Assembly: GCA_039197065.1 (NCBI GenBank)
Contig: JBCCUL010000031.1
Coordinates: 1-64,000 of the forward strand
From: JANQPX01 sp039197065
GTDB taxonomy: Bacteria; Pseudomonadota; Alphaproteobacteria; Geminicoccales; Geminicoccaceae
Direction of reading: 5' to 3'
DNA: 64,000 nt
Below are positions 17,531 through 25,367 of this stretch, piece by piece; the stretch's first letter is position 1, and every line of letters starts with the position of its first letter. The notes under the pieces were generated by a model. That model made no database searches. It was not told the origin of the DNA and saw nothing but the letters and a program-made list of their open reading frames with translations. Made by a program: the position numbers and the translations under genes.

Positions 17531-18387
17531 ATAGCAGCATGACCTTTGACCGACGGGAACTGGACGAGCTTCGCGCCCGCTTTCCCGAGGTGGTCGCTTT
17601 CGATAAAGGGCGCCGAAACCGCAATATCCTGATCGGCCTTGGTGTCGTCGCCTATGTCATCTTTTGTCTCTGGGCCTTTGAGATTACCTGGGAACGGCTG
17701 ACCGGCGGTCTCGACAAGATGGCGATCGTCATCCGCCAGATGGTGACCTGGAAAGACTTCTGGACCTGGGATTTTTCCGGCATTGCGCTCGGGCTTGCCC
17801 AGACGCTGGGCATGGCTTTTCTCGGTACCCTGGTCGCCTCGCTCGTAGCCTTGCCGCTCGGCTTTCTTGCAGCCCGCAATGTCGTCGGCTTCTCGCCGCT
17901 TCGACACCTCGTTCGACGCTTCCTCGACGTGTTTCGAGGCGTCGACCAGCTCATCTGGGCGCTGGTCTATGTGCGCGCGGTCGGCCTTGGACCGCTTGCC
18001 GGCGTGCTTGCGATCATGACCTCGGACACCGGCATCCTCGGCAAGCTCTATTCCGAAGCCGTCGAGAATATCGACAAGAAGCAGGTTGAAGGCGTCAAAG
18101 CTACCGGCGCTGCTCCACTCGCGCTCTATCGCTTCGGCGCCTTGCCGCAGGTCATTCCGGTGTTTCTCGCTCAGTCCCTCTATTTCTTCGAGAGCAACAC
18201 GCGTTCCGCCACCATCCTCGGCATCGTCGGCGCCGGTGGTATCGGCATGCAGCTCTCGGAGCGCATGCGGGTGCAATATTGGGATCAGGCCTGCTTTATC
18301 ATCATCTTGATCCTGATCATGGTCGGCGTGATCGACTGGCTATCCGGCAAGCTGCGCATGCATTTCATTGGCAAAAGGGACCTGTGA
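17527..18387 (+). CDS. phnE: PhnE, phosphonate ABC permease (second)
   Basis: This is the second permease, 286 residues, with docking loop GVKATGAAPLALYRFGALPQ and SATILGIVGAGGIGMQL. Two separate phnE genes in tandem are common in alphaproteobacteria. It ends 69 bases before the acetyltransferase gene. Confidence 0.93.
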   Translation: MNSSMTFDRRELDELRARFPEVVAFDKGRRNRNILIGLGVVAYVIFCLWAFEITWERLTGGLDKMAIVIRQMVTWKDFWTWDFSGIALGLAQTLGMAFLGTLVASLVALPLGFLAARNVVGFSPLRHLVRRFLDVFRGVDQLIWALVYVRAVGLGPLAGVLAIMTSDTGILGKLYSEAVENIDKKQVEGVKATGAAPLALYRFGALPQVIPVFLAQSLYFFESNTRSATILGIVGAGGIGMQLSERMRVQYWDQACFIIILILIMVGVIDWLSGKLRMHFIGKRDL

Positions 18388-18456
18388 GATCCAGCATTGA
18401 CTTAGACGGAGACGGCCATGTTGGTTGATCGCCTTTCTTGCGAGTGTCACTGAGCT

Positions 18457-19116
18457 ATGGATGACCTAAGCTACATTGAGCACCATCAGCCGGAAGGTGT
18501 GCCTGCGCAGCCATTGCTCGGCGAGCAGCCATCGATTCATCCCTGGGCGGACGTGCGGAGGAGCCGTCTCGGCCCCTGGTCGATGGTCGGTCCACGCACC
18601 AGCGTCGCTGAGACGACCATGGGCGCCTACAGCTACGTCGTGAACGACAGCGACATTATCTACAGCGACATCGGCAAGTTCTGCTCGATCGCAGCCCATG
18701 TGCGCATCAATCCCGGCAACCACCCGACCTGGCGCGCAAGCCAGCATCACTTTCAGTACCGGGCCGCATCCTACGATCTAGGCGAGGACGAGACCGAATT
18801 CTTCGATTGGCGGCGCGGGCACAAGGTCACCATCGGTCACGATGTCTGGATCGGCCACGGCGCCGTCCTGCTCGCCGGTGTCACCGTCGGCAACGGCAGT
18901 GTCATCGGCGCAGGCGCTGTCGTCTCCAAGAACGTCGAGCCCTATACGATCGCGGCCGGCGTGCCAGCAAAACCGATCCGGCAACGCTTCGATCATGACA
19001 TCGCCGAAGCGCTGGAGACGCTCTCCTGGTGGCACTGGCCTCGCGACAAGGTGAAGGCCGCCCTCGATGATTTTCGGCATCTCGGCGTCGAGGCGTTCAT
19101 CGAAAAATATCGCTAG
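18457..19116 (+). CDS. Phosphonate-cluster hexapeptide acetyltransferase
   Basis: This is a 219-residue left-handed beta-helix acyltransferase of the chloramphenicol/xenobiotic acetyltransferase type, belonging to the group regularly found in phn clusters (TIGR03308-like). Hexapeptide repeats are seen in two blocks, and the conserved segment HDVWIGHGAVLLAGVTVGNG carries the catalytic-type His. Substrate unknown; it may acetylate an aminophosphonate or its breakdown product. The ribosome-binding site is weak. Confidence 0.85.
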   Translation: MDDLSYIEHHQPEGVPAQPLLGEQPSIHPWADVRRSRLGPWSMVGPRTSVAETTMGAYSYVVNDSDIIYSDIGKFCSIAAHVRINPGNHPTWRASQHHFQYRAASYDLGEDETEFFDWRRGHKVTIGHDVWIGHGAVLLAGVTVGNGSVIGAGAVVSKNVEPYTIAAGVPAKPIRQRFDHDIAEALETLSWWHWPRDKVKAALDDFRHLGVEAFIEKYR

Positions 19117-19271
19117 ACGAAGAGTCGAGGTCAGGCTTCTTCGCTCGCAATTCTGATTTCCGCCTTCTGGCTCCGAGCCATCGTCACATCGTCGTCGTGC
19201 TCTTTCCAAGTTGTCATGATTCGCCGCTAAGCATGAAAGCGGACTGAACCCAGCCCAACTGGGAGACTGCT

Positions 19272-20108
19272 ATGGACGCCAGAGGTCAAACATCCACGAT
19301 CGGCGCCGATGAGCATCGGCCAGAGACCACGAAACGCATGTTCAAGGCCCGTCTCGGCCGCTTTGATGATACCGCCGACCGACGCCTGATCGACGAGCTT
19401 GCGGCTTGGGTCGAGGAGACTTATCGCGAAGAACTCGAGGCCCGTCCTTCGAAGCATGTCTATCTGCGCACGCTGCCTGAAGACGTCAGGGCGAAGATGG
19501 ACCGGCTCAGCGAAAGCCATGTCATTTGGAACGCCATCCGTGAGCAGTTCGATGACGGCTTTGCGATCCTGCCGATGAAGACCACCGACGAACTCTACAT
19601 ATCCCACTACAACAAAGACTACGGCGGCGACCACGGTCTCTTCACCAAGCATTATGACGGCAATCTGCGTTTCATGCCGATCGGCGCGGTGGTGCGCTCG
19701 CTCATCTATCTGCAATCGGACGCCACCTACAAGGTCGTGTTTGCCGACAGCGGCGTTGAGAAGGCGTTCGAAAGCTATGACTTCGGCCTGCTCGACTTTC
19801 ACAAAGAACTGCACTGGGTCGAAGGCGACTACAATCCGGACGATCGACAGCGCATTCTCCTGAAGTGCAACTACCTCATCGCGCCGAAGAACGCCGTCGG
19901 GATCACCAAGGCGCTTCTCGCGGCGAATACAGGCGTCTTCTACGTCGTCAAAGCGGCGATGGAGTATTCGAAGAGCCCGAAGACGCCGCTTCAATATCTG
20001 GTCGGTTATGGCTGCAACGTTATGCGGCTCTTGAACAACATCCACCCGTTGGTGCCGATCCTTCTGATCGCCGCACTCCTCCTGGCCGTCGTCATGGCGC
20101 TGTTCTAA
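19272..20108 (+). CDS. Putative membrane-anchored 2OG-Fe(II) oxygenase in the phn cluster
   Basis: I do not recognise a named family for this 278-residue protein. It has the layout of a 2-oxoglutarate/Fe(II) oxygenase: His127-x-Asp129 (KHYDGN), a distal His at 177 or 181 (DFHKELHW), and Arg194 about 13 residues later on a strand (RILLKCNYLI). The final 22 residues form one hydrophobic helix (HPLVPILLIAALLLAVVMALF), so it is probably tail-anchored in the inner membrane with the body in the cytoplasm. A GGGAG precedes the ATG. It lies between the phn acetyltransferase and the second phnDCE set. The enzymatic assignment is inference from motif spacing only. Confidence 0.55.
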   Translation: MDARGQTSTIGADEHRPETTKRMFKARLGRFDDTADRRLIDELAAWVEETYREELEARPSKHVYLRTLPEDVRAKMDRLSESHVIWNAIREQFDDGFAILPMKTTDELYISHYNKDYGGDHGLFTKHYDGNLRFMPIGAVVRSLIYLQSDATYKVVFADSGVEKAFESYDFGLLDFHKELHWVEGDYNPDDRQRILLKCNYLIAPKNAVGITKALLAANTGVFYVVKAAMEYSKSPKTPLQYLVGYGCNVMRLLNNIHPLVPILLIAALLLAVVMALF

Positions 20109-20127
20109 CCGGCCAATCGTCGCCAAA

Positions 20128-20167
20128 TCGGCACAAAAGCGACACGGAACCGTCACATCCCGCTGAT
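20128..20167 (+). promoter_or_regulatory. Degenerate Pho box before the second phnDCE set
   Basis: Four 7-mers at 11-base spacing (TCGGCAC, GCGACAC, CCGTCAC, CGCTGAT) end about 40 bases before the phnD ATG. Only the third is a good match to the CTGTCAC consensus, so the site is a candidate. Confidence 0.4.
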
Positions 20168-20208
20168 AGCGGTTGAGATAAGGAAACCGTTATTCGGGAG
20201 GTTCTGAG

Positions 20209-21081
20209 ATGCGTGTTTTGAAACTTGCTGCCCTGGCTGCAGCTGCTTTCGTTCTTCAGGCCGGCACGGCTGCTGCCGACACCTTCAAGCTCGCGGTGAC
20301 CGACGTCGAGGGGCTGGAGCGATTGCAGCTCGAATGGGGTGCTTTTAAGGAGACGCTCGACGAGGCCACCGGCCACAGCTTCGAATTCTTCCCGGTCACC
20401 AGTCGCACCGCGGCCGCCGAAGCGCTTCGCGCCGAGCAGGTCGATTTCGTGGTCTCCGGCCCTGCCGAATATGTGGTGATCAACAAGCTAACCGAGGCGA
20501 CGCCACTGATCGGCCTCGGACGTCCCGACTACTACTGCGCGATCGTCGTCCGCGCCGACAGCACCTTCGTCAAGCCGGCCGATCTGAAAGGCGAAAAAGT
20601 CGCCTTCGGCGATATCGGCTCGACCTCCAACATGCTTTGCCCGATGCAGCTCATGACCGACTACGGCGTCGAACCGATGAAGGAGACCGAGCGCCTGCAC
20701 ACCTCGCGCGCCATCGCTCACGAGTCGCTGAAGAGGGGCGATGTCGCCGCCATGGGCACCAACTACACCTCCTGGCAGCGCATGCGTGACAAGGACGACA
20801 GCGTGCCGCCCGGTTACTTCCGCGTCATCGCACGCTCCGGCGATCTACCCAACGACATGCTGATGGTCGCCTCGCATATCGACATCGGCGTTGCGGAACA
20901 GGTCAAGACCGCGATCCTCGACAACAAGGAGGACATCATCGCCTCGATCCTGACCCACGAGGAAAACGAGAAATATCGCGGCATGGATCTGGTGGCGATC
21001 GAGGACGGCGCCTATGATATCGTCCGCTCGATGTACGCCACCGCGGGCTTCCCGCAATATGACGACTTCATCGGCAACTGA
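20209..21081 (+). CDS. phnD: PhnD-family binding protein of the second transporter
   Basis: This is a 290-residue periplasmic binding protein of the PhnD/PtxB-like family, with signal peptide MRVLKLAALAAAAFVLQAG (cleavage after AAA). It is clearly diverged from the two upstream PhnD proteins: it lacks their YPAADYAGVM block and has VTSRTAAAEALRAEQVDF instead. It may therefore bind another phosphonate, phosphite or related anion. GGGAGG precedes the ATG. Confidence 0.85.
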   Translation: MRVLKLAALAAAAFVLQAGTAAADTFKLAVTDVEGLERLQLEWGAFKETLDEATGHSFEFFPVTSRTAAAEALRAEQVDFVVSGPAEYVVINKLTEATPLIGLGRPDYYCAIVVRADSTFVKPADLKGEKVAFGDIGSTSNMLCPMQLMTDYGVEPMKETERLHTSRAIAHESLKRGDVAAMGTNYTSWQRMRDKDDSVPPGYFRVIARSGDLPNDMLMVASHIDIGVAEQVKTAILDNKEDIIASILTHEENEKYRGMDLVAIEDGAYDIVRSMYATAGFPQYDDFIGN

Positions 21082-21096
21082 CAGCCGGGCCGGCTG
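21082..21096 (+). terminator. Hairpin filling the phnD-phnC gap
   Basis: The entire 15-base spacer between the phnD stop and the phnC ATG is a 7-bp perfect inverted repeat around one central base (CAGCCGG-G-CCGGCTG). It would occlude the next ribosome-binding region when folded. Confidence 0.55.
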
Positions 21097-21924
21097 ATGT
21101 CTCACTTGGCGGTCAATCCAACGCCGGTCTTGCGGTCGGAAGAGAAGACGCCGCTCATCAACAAGGCATCAGTCGCCGCTCAGCGTTTCGATCTTCAAGT
21201 CGATGGTCTGACAAAAGCGTTCAAGAAGGGCGAGCCGGTCGTGGATCGGCTCGCCTTCTCCGTTGCACGTTGCGAGTCCGTAGCGCTGATCGGTTCGAAT
21301 GGTGCCGGCAAGTCGACGGCCCTTCGATCTGCTCTTCGTCTGATCGAACCTGATGCCGGCGACGTCACCCTCTTCGATACGGCCCTGATGCAGGCCACCC
21401 CGAAAGATCTCCGCCGCATTCGCGCCGATGTCGGCTTCGTCTTTCAAAAGCACAATCTGGTGCCACGGCTCTCGGCACTCTCCAACGTCGTTCATGGTCA
21501 TCTCGGGCGCGCCGGCGGCGTGCGTGGCTGGAGCCAGGCCTTCGCACCGCCGATCATTCGCGATCAGGCGCTTGCTTGCCTCGATCGCGTCGGCCTCATC
21601 GATCACGCCATGAAGCGCGCCGACCAGCTCTCCGGTGGTCAGTCCCAACGGGTGGCGATCGCACGTGCGCTGATGGCGAAACCGAAAATGATCGTCGCCG
21701 ACGAACCGGTCGCCAGCCTCGATCCGGTCGCTGGCGAGGAGGTGATGACACTGTTCACGGAGCTGGTGCGCGAGGAGGGCATCACGTTGCTGTTCACCTC
21801 GCACCATGTCGATCATGCGCTCGCCTTCTCCGATCGCGTTCTGGCTCTTAAGGCTGGACGACTGGTGCTCGACGCACCCAGCGGCGATCTACAGGCGGAC
21901 GAACTTCGCGTGCATTATGGCTAG
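21097..21924 (+). CDS. phnC: PhnC-like ATPase of the second transporter
   Basis: This is a 275-residue ABC ATPase with Walker A GSNGAGKST, Q-loop FQKHNLVPRL, signature LSGGQSQRVAIARA and Walker B MIVADEPVASLDP. About 25 residues before the first strand are non-conserved, so the true start could be internal. It overlaps phnE by eight bases. Confidence 0.9.
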   Translation: MSHLAVNPTPVLRSEEKTPLINKASVAAQRFDLQVDGLTKAFKKGEPVVDRLAFSVARCESVALIGSNGAGKSTALRSALRLIEPDAGDVTLFDTALMQATPKDLRRIRADVGFVFQKHNLVPRLSALSNVVHGHLGRAGGVRGWSQAFAPPIIRDQALACLDRVGLIDHAMKRADQLSGGQSQRVAIARALMAKPKMIVADEPVASLDPVAGEEVMTLFTELVREEGITLLFTSHHVDHALAFSDRVLALKAGRLVLDAPSGDLQADELRVHYG

Positions 21925-22747
21925 TCTGGCTCCGGCACCAAGTGAACGCGCTGGCCGCGCCAGATTTGAGCGGCCGAGTGCGCTGACTTTCCTTGCTTAT
22001 GTGCTGTTGCTGGCCTTCGTGCTCTGGTCCTTTCAAGGCGCTGGCTGGTCATTCACCGCACTAGCCAAAGGCGTCCCGGCGCTCGGCGACTTTCTGAGCC
22101 GCGCCTGGCCGCCCTCGACAGAACGCCTGCCCGTTCTCGCCGGCTCCATGCTGCAGACCTTTCAGATGGCGCTGGTCGGCACGATCGTCGGTGTCATCCT
22201 GAGCGTGCCGCTCGCCATCTTCGCCGCCAAAGGACTGACCGAGGGCTTCTTGGCGAGGCGTATTCTCTATCCGGTCTCCCGCCTATTGATCGCGTTTTTT
22301 CGCACCGTGCCGGACCTCGTCTGGGCGCTGGTCTTTGTAATCACCGTCGGCCTCGGTCCATTCGCCGGCACGCTTGCGATCGTGGTTGATACCATAGGCT
22401 TTTGCGGGCGCTTCTTCGCCGAGTCCATGGAGGATGTCGACAAAGCGCCAAGCGAAGCGTTAACCGCCGCCGGCGCCAGCCGCACCGACACCATCTTCTG
22501 CGCGATCCTGCCGGCGGCCATGCCGTCCTTCATCACCACGTCGCTGTTCGCGCTCGAAAAGGCGACCCGCTCGTCGGTGGTGCTCGGCCTGGTGGGCGCA
22601 GGCGGTATCGGCATCGAACTCAAAGTCGCGATCGACTTCTTCGATTATCAGCTTGCCATGACCATCATCTTGATGATCTTTGCTCTGGTCCTGCTGGTCG
22701 AACGTTTGGGGGCGATCGTGCGCAACCGGATCATTGAGGGACACTGA
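21917..22747 (+). CDS. phnE: PhnE-like permease of the second transporter
   Basis: This is a 276-residue permease. The start (MASLAPAPSERAG) overlaps the ATPase stop; a longer open frame upstream is a shadow of the ATPase. The docking loop reads ALTAAGASRTDTIFCAILPA and the conserved exit segment SSVVLGLVGAGGIGIEL. Its stop overlaps the methyltransferase ATG by one base (TGATG). Confidence 0.9.
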   Translation: MASLAPAPSERAGRARFERPSALTFLAYVLLLAFVLWSFQGAGWSFTALAKGVPALGDFLSRAWPPSTERLPVLAGSMLQTFQMALVGTIVGVILSVPLAIFAAKGLTEGFLARRILYPVSRLLIAFFRTVPDLVWALVFVITVGLGPFAGTLAIVVDTIGFCGRFFAESMEDVDKAPSEALTAAGASRTDTIFCAILPAAMPSFITTSLFALEKATRSSVVLGLVGAGGIGIELKVAIDFFDYQLAMTIILMIFALVLLVERLGAIVRNRIIEGH

Positions 22748-23430
22748 TGGCGACAAATTCCGATGGCATGAGCAGCGAACGCACCGACACAGCGCATCAC
22801 CACTGGGACAAGCTCTGGCAGGTGGATGAAGGACGCGCCGACTGGCTGGAACCTGATCCGGATGTGGTCGCATTCGCCAAGAGCCGATTCGACGCGGGCG
22901 ATCGCCGTGCTCTCGATCTCGGCTGCGGCGTCGGCCGTCACGCACTCGCCTTTGCGGCGATCGGCTTCGAGACGGCGGCGATCGATGCCAGTCCTTCAGG
23001 TCTCGAAGAACTCGGCAACACAGCCTCGGCTCGACGCCTGAACATCGATTGTCGCCAGGCGGAAATGACCGCTCTACCCTATGACGACGAGAGCTTCGAT
23101 TACGTTCTATCCTTCAACGTGATCTATCACGGCGATCCGACGGTTGTGCAGCGCGCGATCGCCGAGATCGCGCGTGTGCTGAAACCCGGCGGCCACTATC
23201 AAGGAACCATGTTGTCCAAACGCAACCGGAATTTCGGCCTCGGCCGCGAGATCGCGCCCGACACCTTCATTAACGAAGATGAGAGTGACAAGGCCCATCC
23301 GCATTTCTACTGTGACGCCGCCGGACTGATCGGACTGTTCGGCAGCTTTGAGCTCCTCAGTCTGGAAGATCGCGTGCACAAAAAACCGGACTCCTGGCAT
23401 TGGCACCTCAAAGCTGAGCGAGCGGCTTAA
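22747..23430 (+). CDS. Class I SAM methyltransferase coupled to phnE and phnM
   Basis: This is a 227-residue Rossmann-fold methyltransferase. Motif I is ALDLGCGVGRHALAFAAIGFE near residue 55, followed by AAIDASPSG, and motif IV-like FDYVLSFNVIYHG. It resembles the TehB/UbiE group. Both ends overlap neighbours by a single base (TGATG with phnE, TAATG with phnM), so it is firmly part of the phosphonate operon. The acceptor is unknown; methylation of a phosphonate or of an intermediate is an inference from position. Confidence 0.82.
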   Translation: MATNSDGMSSERTDTAHHHWDKLWQVDEGRADWLEPDPDVVAFAKSRFDAGDRRALDLGCGVGRHALAFAAIGFETAAIDASPSGLEELGNTASARRLNIDCRQAEMTALPYDDESFDYVLSFNVIYHGDPTVVQRAIAEIARVLKPGGHYQGTMLSKRNRNFGLGREIAPDTFINEDESDKAHPHFYCDAAGLIGLFGSFELLSLEDRVHKKPDSWHWHLKAERAA

Positions 23431-24590
23431 TGCGGCCCATCCACATCGAGAGTGGCAAGGTCCTGATCGATGGCGCTCTCAGCGAGACCAGCATAACGTT
23501 GAAAGGCGGCATCATCGACGCGATCGGCGATGGCCGACCTCGGGATACCTTGGTCATTGACGCCTCGAATCTGCTGGTGCTGCCTGGCATTGTCGACATC
23601 CATGGCGATGCCTTCGAACGCCAGATCATGCCGCGCCCGGGCGTGCGGTTTCCCCATGCGCTAGCACTTCTCGACACCGATCGACAGCTCGCAAGTGCCG
23701 GCATTACGACGGCCTATCACGGTCTCACGCTGTCCTGGGAACCGGGACTGCGCTCGATCGATGCGGCGTCCGGGTTCCTGCAGGTGCTGGCGAAGGAACG
23801 CTCAAGACTTGCTGTCGATCATCGGGTACAGCTCCGTCTCGAGACCTTCGCTTTCGAGGTCGAGGATCTCATGATCGACCAGTTTGCGACCGCGCCAGTG
23901 CCGGCGCTCGCCTTCAACGACCACACCACGTCCACACTAAGAAAAATCGAGGAAGGCCGTGCTCAACAACTTCCTGAATGGGCAAGACGGGCCGGCCTTT
24001 CGGTTGACGACTATCTGGAGCGTCTCAAGAACGTCTGGGCGCGTCGGGCTGAGGTGCCGGCGTTTATCGAACGCATGGCCGCCGCAGCACGCGACGCCGG
24101 TATCATCATGCTGTCACATGACGATCGAACGATTGATGAGCGGTCCCATTATCGAGGCATCGGCGTTGCGATCGCCGAGTTTCCGATCACCAATGAAGCG
24201 ATCGGCGACGCGTGCATGAACGATGAGCCGACCGTCCTCGGCGCGCCGAATGTCGTGCGCGGCGGCAGTCATACGCATGCGTTGAACGCCGCTGACATGA
24301 TCGACGCCGGTCAATGCAGCATTCTCGCATCGGACTATCATTATCCATCGATGCTCGCGGCCATCGGCCAGTTGGTAGAAAAGCGCGGGCATGCTTTCGA
24401 AGACGCATGGCGTCTTGTGAGCGAAGCGCCGGCAGACGCCCTCGGCCTGAAGGATCGTGGCAAGCTCAGGCGCGGTCTGCGCGCCGATCTCGTTCTCGTC
24501 ACCCGTGAGGAAGGACGCCTTCCACGCGCAATCGCTACCCTGGCCGGCGGTCGGCTTGCCTTTCTCGACGGGCATGAACGCCTGACTTGA
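23430..24590 (+). CDS. phnM: Second PhnM-like amidohydrolase
   Basis: This is a 386-residue amidohydrolase related to PhnM, with metal ligands in DIHGDAFERQ (HGD where the other copy has HTD), MLSHDDRT and LASDYHYPSMLAA. It is quite diverged from the copy at 2308-3474. It ends a transporter-methyltransferase-hydrolase unit that has no PhnGHIJKL of its own. It may act on an alternative triphosphate ester or serve as a spare PhnM. Confidence 0.87.
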   Translation: MRPIHIESGKVLIDGALSETSITLKGGIIDAIGDGRPRDTLVIDASNLLVLPGIVDIHGDAFERQIMPRPGVRFPHALALLDTDRQLASAGITTAYHGLTLSWEPGLRSIDAASGFLQVLAKERSRLAVDHRVQLRLETFAFEVEDLMIDQFATAPVPALAFNDHTTSTLRKIEEGRAQQLPEWARRAGLSVDDYLERLKNVWARRAEVPAFIERMAAAARDAGIIMLSHDDRTIDERSHYRGIGVAIAEFPITNEAIGDACMNDEPTVLGAPNVVRGGSHTHALNAADMIDAGQCSILASDYHYPSMLAAIGQLVEKRGHAFEDAWRLVSEAPADALGLKDRGKLRRGLRADLVLVTREEGRLPRAIATLAGGRLAFLDGHERLT

Positions 24591-24630
24591 GTGGCCGGCG
24601 TCGCCCTTTTCTTTACCTGCAGAACGTTGT

Positions 24631-24659
24631 TCGTCACGAAACTGACAAGACTTCCTCAC
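24631..24659 (+). promoter_or_regulatory. Possible Pho box before the lipoprotein gene
   Basis: Three 7-mers at 11-base spacing (TCGTCAC, CTGACAA, TCCTCAC) lie about 130 bases before the lipoprotein start. Only the first is a good match. Weak candidate. Confidence 0.28.
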
Positions 24660-24786
24660 CAAACCGCAGCGTGATCATCACGTCGATGACGCAATCGTTG
24701 CGTATCGTCACTCAATAAGAAGTGTTCCGCATGAAAGCCCGTCCGACGGGCAGTCGGCTGACACTTCCAAGTGCTGGAGGGTGACG

Positions 24787-25365
24787 ATGATCAGATTGAT
24801 TGGCGCTGCCATGCTCATCACCCTGATGACCGGTTGCGTGCAGCAAGCTCCGGAGTTCCCATCCTTTCTCCGAGTGGAGTTGCCGCCGCATGAAAAACAT
24901 GATCGCGACATCGTCGAAACGTCGCTCCGCAATGAACCCGAAACGATTATTGCCAAACTACCGAAGTTCATAACGAAGCCTGATCTCGCGCTTCGCATGA
25001 AAAGCACCTATGCGCGTTTGCAGTTTCAGTTGCCTTTGCTGCCGCGCGGCAAGACGATGCGGATGACAGCGATTGCACGCAGCTACTGGGAGCCCGATGA
25101 AATCGGATCGCCGCGCGGCAAGTTTCTGCTCCGGCTCAGCCTTCCTCTGTGGCCCGCACTTGATTGGCACACACCGTCATCAGTTCTGACCGATCGCGGT
25201 CACACGGCGGCGGGAGCCTCCTGGGCAATGGTCTCCGAGAATGAGCGAGAAACGGCTGCGAGGGACGTCCATGCAGGGGACATGGGGCCGGCTGGCGATG
25301 ATCGGTGGATCGAAGGTCTGCTGAACAACCTGGATTTGCCGGTTCCAACAGGCAATCGGTCCTGA
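24787..25365 (+). CDS. Putative lipoprotein, 192 aa
   Basis: This is a small secreted protein of unknown function. The N-terminus MIRLIGAAMLITLMTGC is a lipoprotein signal with Cys17 as the lipidation site (Met at -3 is unusual). GGAGG sits seven bases before the ATG, which decides the start over a GTG two codons earlier. The mature part is Arg/Leu-rich with no recognised domain. It is convergent with phoD, only two bases separating the two stops. Confidence 0.6.
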   Translation: MIRLIGAAMLITLMTGCVQQAPEFPSFLRVELPPHEKHDRDIVETSLRNEPETIIAKLPKFITKPDLALRMKSTYARLQFQLPLLPRGKTMRMTAIARSYWEPDEIGSPRGKFLLRLSLPLWPALDWHTPSSVLTDRGHTAAGASWAMVSENERETAARDVHAGDMGPAGDDRWIEGLLNNLDLPVPTGNRS

Positions 25366-25367
25366 CG

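Noticed and set aside
19150..19220. GTCAC and TTGTCAT half-sites before the 2OG-like gene considered as a Pho box
   Set aside because: Only one pair is at 11-base spacing and its second half is poor; TTGTCAT is out of register.
19227..20156. A 309-codon minus-strand frame opposite the 2OG-like gene
   Set aside because: His/Arg/Val-rich antisense frame typical of GC-rich DNA; the plus-strand frame has a ribosome-binding site, ordered motifs and a membrane helix.
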